Source: Paulinella micropora (lineage: Eukaryota; Cercozoa; Imbricatea; Euglyphida). From it: a stretch of DNA of 64,000 bases. A program made the position numbers and the translations under genes. The notes under the pieces are model-generated. The model worked only from the letters and a program-made list of their open reading frames with translations. It did no database searches and had not been told where the DNA came from. The stretch covers positions 1 to 64,000 of the forward strand of contig BJOX01000168.1 in assembly GCA_009731375.1 (NCBI GenBank), read 5' to 3'. This document shows, in pieces, positions 35,656-45,300 of this stretch; positions within the stretch are counted from its first letter, which is position 1; every line of letters starts with the position of its first letter.

Positions 35656-36060
35656 CGATTGTACGTACCCGTTCTGGTCGCGGGTGGCACCCACACCCGA
35701 AAATTGAGGCTTTTTGCCACCAGGCGCCGTTTGCGGCACCTCCGGCAATTCAACGTACCCTGTCGAAGGGAAAGGGGGGGTCCGGTGGAGCCCTGCGATT
35801 GTACGTACCCGTTCTAGTCGCCGGTGGCACTCACACCTGAAAATTGAGGTTTTTTTGCCACCAGGCGCCCTTTGCGGCACCTCCGGCATTCAACGTACCC
35901 TGTCGAAGGGAAAGGGGGGGTCCGGGGGAGCCCTGCGATTGTATGTACCCGTTCTGGTCGAGGGTGGCATCCACTCCTAAAAATTGAGGTTTTTTGCCAC
36001 CAGGCGCCCTTTGCGGCACCTCCGGCAATTCAACGTACCCTGTCGAAGGGAAAGGGGGCG
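35656..36060. repeat. 140-bp tandem repeat (three units)
   Basis: CGATTGTACGTACCCGTTC recurs at 35656, 35796 and 35936 (TATG variant in the third). Units are 140 bp, about 93-95% alike, with a conserved GGCACCTCCGGCA segment. The third unit runs into poly-G and the gap at 36123-36271. Other short frames here are coincidental. Confidence 0.9.
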
Positions 36061-36271
36061 GGAGGGTGGGGGGGGGGGGGGGGGGGGGCGGGGGGGCCCC
36101 GCGGGGGGGGGGGGGGGGGGGGNNNNNNNNNNNNNNNNNNNNNNNNNNNNNNNNNNNNNNNNNNNNNNNNNNNNNNNNNNNNNNNNNNNNNNNNNNNNNN
36201 NNNNNNNNNNNNNNNNNNNNNNNNNNNNNNNNNNNNNNNNNNNNNNNNNNNNNNNNNNNNNNNNNNNNNNN

Positions 36272-36483
36272 TCTACCATCTGGGACCTGTCGCCAGTTCG
36301 ATTCCCGTCGGGACCAGTATTTTCAAAGGATATTTTCTTTGAAAATAATGGTCTGTCTGGAAGGCTTGGAGCTGCCTTGCGGGGGTGTCAGTAGAGCCTA
36401 TCGTCAAATCTTCGTACTGCCCTCGCGGGTGAGACGATGGAGGCACATGTGCAGAAATGCATTCGCCATTGACTGAGAAGCAC
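36272..36483 (+). mobile_element. SINE-like repeat, copy 2 (head truncated by gap)
   Basis: Starts inside the tRNA-like head (TCTACCATCTGGGACC) right after a gap and includes the B-box AGTTCGATTCCCG. It is the most diverged copy (AAAGGATATTTTCTTTG replaces the body's ATTGAACATACCGG) and is followed by an 85-bp (ATT)n tail. Confidence 0.75.
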
Positions 36484-36550
<67 letters not shown>

Positions 36551-36567
36551 TTGATTATTATTATTAT

Positions 36568-36800
36568 GGACACCGTGATAGCCCAGTGGTCAAGTTCTAC
36601 CATCTGGGCCCTGTCGCCAGTTCGATTCCCGTCGGTGCCACCAGTATTTTCATTGAACATACCGGTCCGTCTGGAAGTGTTGGAACTGCCCTTGCGGGGG
36701 TGTCATTAGAGCTTATCGTCAATTCTTCGTACTCCCCTCACGGGTGAGACGATGGAGGCGCATGTGCAGAAATGCATCAGCCATTGACAGAGAAGCACTA
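36568..36800 (+). mobile_element. SINE-like tRNA-derived repeat, copy 3 (full length)
   Basis: Best copy of the family. The head has an A-box-like TAGCCCAGTGG and a B-box AGTTCGATTCC, the two internal RNA polymerase III promoter elements. The ends GACACCG and CGGTGCC can pair at six of seven positions like an acceptor stem, and an encoded ACCA follows. The body (about 160 bp) ends GAGAAGCACTA and is followed by (TTA)n of more than 100 bp. Such elements move only with LINE-encoded machinery. Confidence 0.8.
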
Positions 36801-36853
36801 TTACTATTATTATTATTATTATTATTATTATTTTTATTTTATTATTATTATCA

Positions 36854-36928
<75 letters not shown>

Positions 36929-36964
36929 AAATATAATAATAATAATATTTTATATAATAATAAT

Positions 36965-37504
36965 ACTATATCTGAGGCGTACTGATGCAGCTAATGGCAT
37001 ATCCTCAACGGACATAAGCCTCCAATACCCTTGTTCGAGGTCCTCCACCCCCCCGTGTCAGTCTCTCGCCTGATGATCGGGGCCACCGATGGAGCTCCTG
37101 AGGGCAAGACTGCACTAAGCCGAGGTTATTCCGCAGTCCCAGCAACCTCTTGCAAGACGTCACCGAATGTGCAAGTGCATACACCAAGCGCGGTTGCTAG
37201 AGCTGCCTCGAAACCCCACCCATAACAATCTGGTGTCTGCTGGGTCCTGGGCTATCAACCAGCATATGCGGAGTTTAAGATCTTTTACGCGCGCAACGAC
37301 CCTCCTCCCCAGCATCTACCACCAAAGGGTTATGAGTTGGCGTCACAGTTTAACGCCTTGAGGCCATTGGGCTGGAACTCTGTTTAGCAAGTGTGACTAG
37401 GTTTTTTCATCGGGATTTCCCTCAAATATGTCACAGTCAACACTCCAAGGCAGATTTACTATATCTGAGGCGTACTGATGCAGCTAATGGCATATCCTCA
37501 ACGG
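36965..37504. repeat. Segment bounded by 47-bp direct repeats
   Basis: ACTATATCTGAGGCGTACTG and the following 27 bases occur at 36965-37011 and 37458-37504. The 446 bp between contain no coding frame I trust. The arrangement could be two insertions of one short repeat or a duplication during insertion of the intervening piece. Confidence 0.85.
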
Positions 37505-37508
37505 TCCC

Positions 37509-37540
<32 letters not shown>

Positions 37541-37553
37541 ATAAAATATATAT

Positions 37554-37821
37554 GGACACCGTGATAGCCCAGTGGTCAAGTTCTACCATCTGGGCCCTGT
37601 CGCCAGTTCGATTCCCGTCGGTGCCACCAGTATTTTCATTGAACATACCGGTCTATTTCTGGACCAGTATTTTCATTGAACATACCGGCCCGTCTGGAAG
37701 TGTTGGAACTGCCCTTGCGGGGGTGTCATTAGAGCTTATCGTCAATTCTTCGTACTCCCCTCACGGGTGAGACGATGGAGGCGCATGTGCAGAAATGCAT
37801 CAGCCATTGATAGAGAAGCAC

Positions 37822-37823
<2 letters not shown>
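37554..37823 (+). mobile_element. SINE-like repeat, copy 4 with internal duplication
   Basis: Same head and body as copy 3, but the CCAGTATTTTCATTGAACAT segment is present twice, joined by GGTCTATTTCTGGA. The tail is (ATT)n that grades into (CATCAT)n to about 37948. Confidence 0.8.
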
Positions 37824-37866
<43 letters not shown>

Positions 37867-38099
37867 CACCATCATCATCATCATCATTATTATTATTATT
37901 ATTATTATTGTTATTATTATCACCATCATCATCATCATCATCATCATGCAACAGAGGTGGACATTTGATCATGTTATATACAGAAAGTCAGTCAACCTGC
38001 AAATTTCTGCATAGATCCAGCAGGCAGCTTGGATGCAGAGCTATAAAAGACCTTGGCTAAAGGCATCTGGGTCCAAAAACATAGTTACTTTGTATGTTT

Positions 38100-38500
38100 T
38101 GTATGTATGCATGTATGTATGTATCTATGTATGTATGCATGCATGTATGTATCTATGTCTGTCTGACAGTCTGTCTGTGTGTATGTCTGTCTGTCTGGAT
38201 GTTTGTCTGTCTTTCTGTACGTCTATCTGTATGGAAAACACCTTCGCTACACGCATCTGGGTAAAAAAACACATACAGACAGACAGAAAGACATACAGAC
38301 AGACATACAGACAGACATACAGACAGACATACAGACAGACACACAGACAGACATACATACATGGTCAAAAAACACATACATACAGACAGAAAGACAGACA
38401 GACAGACATACAGACAGACAGAGACAGACAGAGACAGACAGACAGACAGATATACTTACATGCATGCATGCATGCATGCATACATACATACATACATACA
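38100..38500. repeat. Inverted (TCTG)n and (CAGA)n tetranucleotide blocks
   Basis: (ATGT)n at 38100-38155, (TCTG)n at 38158-38232, then its complement (ACAG)n at 38270-38455, then (CATG)n/(CATA)n. A 40-bp unique spacer separates the complementary blocks, so a large hairpin is possible. Confidence 0.93.
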
Positions 38501-38514
38501 TACATACATACGTG

Positions 38515-38845
38515 CGCTGCGCTGCGCTGCGCTGCGCTGCGCTACGCTACGCTACGCTACGCTACGCTACGCTACGCTACGCTACGCTACGCTACGATAC
38601 GATACGATACGATACGATACGATATGATATGATATGATACAATACAATACAGTACAATACAGTACAGTAGTACAGTACAGTACAGTACAGTACAATACAA
38701 TACAATACAATACAATACAATACAATACAATACAATACAATACACATACACAATACACAATACACAATACACAATACACAATACAATACAATACAATACA
38801 ATATAATACAATACAATACAATAGTATACAATACAATACAATACA
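38515..38845. repeat. Stepwise-drifting pentanucleotide satellite
   Basis: Consecutive pentamer blocks each differ from the one before by one base: GCTGC (38515-38542), GCTAC (38542-38594), GATAC (38595-38620), GATAT (38621-38639), then AATAC/AGTAC (38640-38845) with a short AATACAC interlude. Confidence 0.95.
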
Positions 38846-38879
38846 TATCATAAAACGGTTGACAACCTGTAGACGATTA

Positions 38880-39308
38880 GGATGAGTTGTTGTGTGTGTC
38901 TGCTCTCGAAAGTTGTGTGATGTCGTAAAGGGTATAAACAAGATGCCACTTGGCAAGCAAAACAGTCGCATTTGTCAAGCAGAAGATTTGAGTGGAATCA
39001 GTATGTGATATATAAGAGAATTTGCACTTGCTTGGGAGAGAAACAAAAAGAGGGATTTCATGGGGAGACCAGAGGTCACTATACTTGTACTACAAGTACT
39101 TTTCTGCTAAACATAAAAATAAATAAATATACATAAATAAATAACAGAAAAATAAATAAATAAATAAATAATAAATAAAATTATTAAAATTATATTAACA
39201 AAATTCGTTTGAATTAAGTTCTTTTATTTTCTTTCTTCAGTTTTCTCTTTAGTTCTTTTTGTTTTGTTTCTTTCATCTGTTTTCTCGTTAAACCTTGCTT
39301 TACTGTTT

Positions 39309-39362
<54 letters not shown>

Positions 39363-39365
39363 CCC
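38880..39365. other. AT-rich spacer ending in poly-A
   Basis: No coding frame. (AAAT)n around 39110-39180 and A48 at 39313-39360, followed by C5 and a 10-N gap (39366-39375). Confidence 0.7.
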
Positions 39366-39465
39366 NNNNNNNNNNAAAAAAAAAATCTCCCCACAAAGCT
39401 GTTAGAACTGCTTTTGGCAACGGGCGGTGTCAGGACGATTTTTCATCCGAATCAACTTCCACAAA

Positions 39466-39672
39466 ATGAACGAAACAATCGACCCTCGTCAAGATGCAAG
39501 TGCCGAACTCACTTCCGGCGACGGGGGTTTCGGTGTTTGTCCCCTGGCAGGCACGCTGAAGCCCCTTCAGCGGCTCGGTGCAAAGTTATCCAAAACAGAG
39601 GTGTCACTGATATCAATGTGCAAAATACGCGCGTCAAGAATTCGAACGTACAGAAATTATTTTTTTTATTAA
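39466..39672 (+). other. Weak candidate coding segment
   Basis: An ATG-initiated frame of 68 codons (MNETIDPRQDASAELTSGDG start) has ordinary amino-acid composition, unlike its surroundings, but no motif, homologue or splice context that I recognise. It may be chance. Confidence 0.2.
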
Positions 39673-40128
39673 AACTCTCCCGCTCCCGCTTCCTACTGGT
39701 GCTCTGCGCCAAGGGCGGATTGAAAAACCAGCTATCTAGCCTGATTATCATCAGAAGCGGGGCAGCGCGTGTCTGCATCTGGGCAGGTGGCTGGCTTGGC
39801 TATCTCGTACGTTGCACTTGCGTTGCAGTGTTTGTATTTCCATGCTTGCATTAAGCGCCAGTGACAGCAAAAGAGCGCAAAACACTGAATAAATCAAACA
39901 CAGAAACCCCCAACTATGCCCAGCATATCAAAAACAGACTTACGCATGAGGTCGCAACATTCTCCTAGCCGGACGGAAGCGGACCTTTATAAGAGATGAC
40001 GCCTGGGCCCTCCCACGTTCTGCAATGCATGTTTCCAAACTCATCCATAGCAGTGAAAAATACATCACATGTTGCAGAGTCGATGAGAGGGGCGAAAAAG
40101 GAGAGGGGGGGGGGGGGGGGGGGGGCCC

Positions 40129-40751
40129 NNNNNNNNNNNNNNNNNNNNNNNNNNNNNNNNNNNNNNNNNNNNNNNNNNNNNNNNNNNNNNNNNNNNNNNN
40201 NNNNNNNNNNNNNNNNNNNNNNNNNNNNNNNNNNNNNNNNNNNNNNNNNNNNNNNNNNNNNNNNNNNNNNNNNNNNNNNNNNNNNNNNNNNNNNNNNNNN
40301 NNNNNNNNNNNNNNNNNNNNNNNNNNNNNNNNNNNNNNNNNNNNNNNNNNNNNNNNNNNNNNNNNNNNNNNNNNNNNNNNNNNNNNNNNNNNNNNNNNNN
40401 NNNNNNNNNNNNNNNNNNNNNNNNNNNNNNNNNNNNNNNNNNNNNNNNNNNNNNNNNNNNNNNNNNNNNNNNNNNNNNNNNNNNNNNNNNNNNNNNNNNN
40501 NNNNNNNNNNNNNNNNNNNNNNNNNNNNNNNNNNNNNNNNNNNNNNNNNNNNNNNNNNNNNNNNNNNNNNNNNNNNNNNNNNNNNNNNNNNNNNNNNNNN
40601 NNNNNNNNNNNNNNNNNNNNNNNNNNNNNNNNNNNNNNNNNNNNNNNNNNNNNNNNNNNNNNNNNNNNNNNNNNNNNNNNNNNNNNNNNNNNNNNNNNNN
40701 NNNNNNNNNNNNNNNNNNNNNNNNNNNNNNNNNNNNNNNNNNNNNNNNNNN
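40129..40751. other. Assembly gap (623 N)
   Basis: Bordered by G20-CCC on the left and C27 on the right. Confidence 0.99.
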
Positions 40752-40883
40752 CCCCCCCCCCCCCCCCCCCCCCCCCCCGCCTCGTACACCCCTCCCTCCC
40801 CCTCGCACATCCCTCGTCCAACACACCAGCGCTCGCCAGACAAAAACAATCTAGGTAAACAGTATGTGTCAGAGAGTGCTGCG

Positions 40884-40885
<2 letters not shown>

Positions 40886-40921
<36 letters not shown>

Positions 40922-41172
40922 GTTGGTTTTTGTGTTTGTGTGTGAGCTTGAGTGTGTGTTTGTGTGTGTGTGTGTGTGTCTGTTGGTGTTTGTGTGTCTG
41001 TTGGTGTTTGTGTGTGTATGTGTACGTGTGTGCGTATGTGTGTGTGCTTCAGTGTGTGTGTGTGGGCGCGAGCGTGTGTGTATGTATGTGTGTGTGTGTG
41101 TGTGTGTTGGTATTCGTGTATGTGTGTGCATGTATGCAGGTAACATATGTATGTATGTATTATGTAGGTATG
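40886..41172. repeat. (GT)n microsatellite, target region of the gypsy insertion
   Basis: Interrupted GT repeat. Similar GTGTGTTGGTGTGGTTGTG sequence continues to the right of the gypsy element at 51910-51940, as expected if the element landed inside it. Confidence 0.9.
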
Positions 41173-41268
41173 CATATGTGTGTCTGTCTGTGGGCATGAG
41201 TGTGTGTGCCTGTGAGTTGGTGTCTTCGTGTTTGTCTTCGTGTTTGTCTTTTGTGTGTATGTGTTACT

Positions 41269-41502
41269 TGTAATGCCCCCAACGATAGCTCGTAAAAAGT
41301 CTGTAATACAACCAAACAGTCCTCAAGAATGAGAATGATGTCTCGTTGTATTAGCTCAGTGAAGCCAAAAAGGAAAACGGCAACAGACCAGGAATAAAAT
41401 GCATCAGGTCCAATCCGGACAAATAATACTGAAAAACAAGCTGGTGCACCTGTCACAAGGAAAAGGTATTTTTTACCGGCTATCCGGGGGGTGATGCCTA
41501 CA
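41269..41502 (-). repeat. gypsy 3' LTR
   Basis: 234 bp. In the sense orientation it runs TGTAGGCATC...GGCATTACA. It differs from the other LTR by a 2-bp and a 1-bp deletion and two substitutions. Confidence 0.95.
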
Positions 41503-41515
41503 GTACCCCCTCCCG
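41503..41515 (-). other. gypsy polypurine tract
   Basis: Minus strand CGGGAGGGGGTAC directly upstream of the 3' LTR; the purine run would resist RNase H and prime plus-strand DNA synthesis. Confidence 0.7.
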
Positions 41516-42351
41516 ATTTTATGACGGAAATAGCATTTTCGTCATACACCTTCTGATTTCTTTCTGCAAATAGTATGCGCTATGGAGTCATGCCACACAG
41601 CGCATCGACCCACGGATAGACGCTAAAAGACGATAAATATATCCTCATACGGCACGTCAAAGCGGATTCTCTAGCCTTTCTTGTAAATTTTGAACTCCTT
41701 CCCCTCAATTTCTTTTTTTTTCTTTTTTTTTTCTTTTTCGGCAGTATGTCAAGAACAAACGTACAATTAATAAAAAAAATACAAGCAACGTGGTGCTGTA
41801 GTACGATTCCCCCTTTGATCTCCTTCTTCTTCTTATCATTATCATTATTATTATTATTATTCACAGGGAGATCGTAAGTACATTGTCTTTTTTAATGACA
41901 TACCCTTGTATAAGGCGGATATCCTATGATATAGTATTAGGGGGCCAGTCCTAATAGCTATATCCGAAGTCGAGGTGTATGTACCCGACCCTGCGATATA
42001 CCGACACAAGTAGAGATTGACCGTGCTCAGGTACGACAGTATATAATCTATAGTAAAAAATAATTGAATGAAAGTTTCAGAGAACATTTCATTTTCGAGA
42101 ACATCATCCCAGGACTTGGAAAGGGTCATACCCGGGAACACTATCGCTCAATACACTAGCGATCCCCGTATACGGTGTAGTATCATCGTCGATCGACCTT
42201 TCGCACTCGTATGTTGCGATCGAATGCCAAGTTATATCACTGAGTCTTTTTAATATTCATATTGATAACTGATGATGCATGATCAAATCATGATACGCCG
42301 TGGGCAATCAATCAGTTTATTTGAGACGCATAAAGAAAAATAGTTTCTTTG
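41516..42351 (-). other. gypsy 3' untranslated region
   Basis: 836 bp between the pol stop and the polypurine tract; AT-rich with homopolymer T/A runs near 41710-41740. No coding frame that continues pol. Confidence 0.7.
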
Positions 42352-45300
42352 TCACTGCCTTCGTCGTCTGGCGCGGATTTCTTTGCCTGGTGGAGGACCA
42401 CCAACAAAAGTCAGATCGAACTTTGACTGTTCGAGAATGTCCCAGATCTTATTAGGGATTCCGCCCAACGATAATTCAAAAGGGACATCAAGCACTCCTC
42501 TTGGCAGTGTCTGAATGGTCCACGCAGTGTAATCCTTGTCTCTGGGAGTAATTGTATCATCCCATGTCTCGAGACTTTTTGCGTCTTTATATACTGGCAG
42601 ATAATGTCTTGCCTTTGGATCCTCAACCGGGTCCATACTTCTCCAGAACTGGAGTATCGGTTGTACTATCTTTGCGGCTGATGATATTTTGAGTGTCCGT
42701 GTGACACGCATCTGTCGTGGGACCGCCACGACCCGCATCAAGTATAAGTCTGAGAGAGTGTCATCAGCGACATGTTGTTCCGCTGGTCTCATCAGATAGA
42801 AAACATTTTTCACCCATGCGATGGTTGCTATCGCATCGCCTTCCTTCCATCGCTCATGGACAATCTCAACGTTGCCCGCGTTTGGGTCAGTGTCCGTCCC
42901 CTCCTCCTCCTGGTGGACGTCCTTTGATCTCATCGACCTCATCGCCTTCCTCGGTTGGTCGTTGATAAGATCATTCCGCGCTCTCCTTAGCTGCGCCTCT
43001 GTGATCTTCTCCTTCTTTCCGCTATGCTCTCGCGGAGACTTGGACTGAGTCCCCACCGCGCTTATGCGGTCAGTCTTCTCCTTGCTGTCCACCTCACTCT
43101 CCTCCTTCTCAGCTATCGGTGCCCGATAAGCATCGTCTTGGTCTATGCCAGCCTCCTTGTGGATGGGCGGCACCTCTTTGAAATCATCCTTCATCCGTTT
43201 TAACGCCTCCTCAACGGATTCATCTTCCAGTAAGAAGGGATCATACTTAATCAGCCTTCTTACATTCACAATTTGCACCTTCCCTCTACCCCTGATCTTG
43301 TAATTCAGAGGTCCCGTCTGTTCCATAATCTGATAAGGTCCTTTCCAGTGAGTGAACAGCTTAGAGCTGACTCCCTTCGGGACTTGAGGATGGTACAATA
43401 GTACAATATCCCCGACCTGGAACTTGATCTGATCCAAGTGCGCTTGTCGCACCCCTTCAGCATCAGTCTTTCGGCGCTCCGCCTCTCTATGCGCCCTGAC
43501 TATTTGTTCCGCCTCCATCTTCACTCTAAGTCTCATCCCAAACAACTCATCCGCATCCGCCCAAGTGTCTTTTGGGTGAAGGAGCGAAGTCGGGATATCA
43601 GGCTCACGCCCATATACTAACTGATATGGCGAGATTGAGCTCTTCGAGCCTCCTAACGCCGTAGAGGGTAGACAGTTCATTGCAAACGCAAATGATGGTG
43701 CTGCCTCGACCCATGCTCTTTGATTCTCCTTCTTCGTGCAATACATCTTTAGCGAGGCTTTGAGGGGTCTGTGTACCCGCTCGATTTTCCCATTTGCTCG
43801 CGGGTTATAGGCAGTAACATATTGCCATTTCATCCCGTAATACTTAGATAGTTTGTCGATGACCTCGTTATTAAAGTCCGAGCCTCGATCAGAACATATC
43901 TTTCTTGGTACTCCGATCTGTGAGATGATCCTATCGATCAGCGCCTCGGCCGTCGTCTTGCCGGTAACGTCTTTGACAGGGATGATCCACACATAGTTGG
44001 TGGCTCTGTCAATAGCCGTAAGGAGGTATTTGTAACCATCCTTCGATTCTGGGAAAGGTCCCACATGATCAATGTGTATAAACTCAAACATCCCCGCATG
44101 AAGAGGAAATTCGCCAATCAGGCCGAAATTTGCCTTCAGTGGTGTTTTGTTTATCTTGCACGGGATGCATGCATCCACCGCCTGATCTATCTCCTCCTTC
44201 ATCTTCTTCCACCAGAATCGCCTCGCTACGAACATATGAGTTCGTTGTCGACCCGGATGCGCCAAAAGTGGGCAATTGTGGGCTGCGACAAATATAAATC
44301 GTCTCAGACTCTCCGGTACCCAAAGGGTCCATTTGTCCGGCTGTGACGCATAGCGACCGTGAAGGCCCTTGTACCACAGTAGACCATCTCTCCATCCCAT
44401 CTCCTTCATCTGATCTTTGATCGCTTTCGTCATCCGTAGCTCATCCGGGTTCTGATATAACTGTATCAGTTCTTTAAACTCCGGATCTTGAGCCTGTTGT
44501 TGCCTCCATGCGGTAGGCGAGGCTATATGGATAGTACCATCTTCTAGCCGTACCCCGATTCTTTCCGGGTCATCGTCTAGGTCACTTCTCCGCTCTTGAG
44601 GAGGCTCCGCATAAACTTCCTGCGTCTCCTCTTCCTCTCTTATGTTCGCCTTCGCATTCTCATATACCTCATAGGACCACTCAGCGTCCTCCTGGGTATG
44701 TAGCTCACAACATATCCCGTGATCCGGGCCTTGTGGACTGTACCGTAGACCTGTGCGGTCATATCGGACTCCACTCGCCATCTCCATCGCCTCAATGTGG
44801 CTGACCTCATACACCTTGTCAGTGGACAAGTCTTCCATCTCCACCGTGGACACCAACGCCGATACTTCTGAGTTAAACTCTAGCCTAGAGAGGCTATCAG
44901 CGACCACATTTCGCTTTCCCGGTAGATGGACCATTGTAAAATCGAAACAAGACAAGAACGCTTGCCACCGCGCCAGCCGTCCCGTCTGTTCATGATTCAT
45001 CAACCATAACAGGTTATGATGATCAGTTCTGACAGTAAATTGAGGTCCTCCCCACAAATACTCTCTGAGCCTCTTGAGGGCCCATACTACCGCCAACGCC
45101 TCTCTTTGCCTTGTGCAATAGTTTCTCTCCGCCGCACACAACTTCCTACTAATAAACATGATTGGGCGTAATTTCTTCTCCTCATCCTCTTGTTGTAATA
45201 CAGCCCCAATCGCAAACTTAGATGCGTCTGTATCGACTACGAATTGTTTCGTAAAGTCGGGCATCGTTAACACCAGTCCTCCGTCTTTCGGGTCTTTGTA

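Noticed and set aside
34024-35817. A 597-codon frame spanning a gap
   Set aside because: Most codons are N, and the rest is microsatellite; there is no evidence for coding.
36568-36645. Functional tRNA gene
   Set aside because: A- and B-boxes are present, but the cloverleaf has poor D, anticodon and T stems and the sequence continues into a repeated body; a SINE head explains it better.
41160-41549. Minus-strand frame covering the 3' LTR, and its counterpart at 51629-51965
   Set aside because: They are LTR sequence, conserved because the LTRs are copies, not because of coding.
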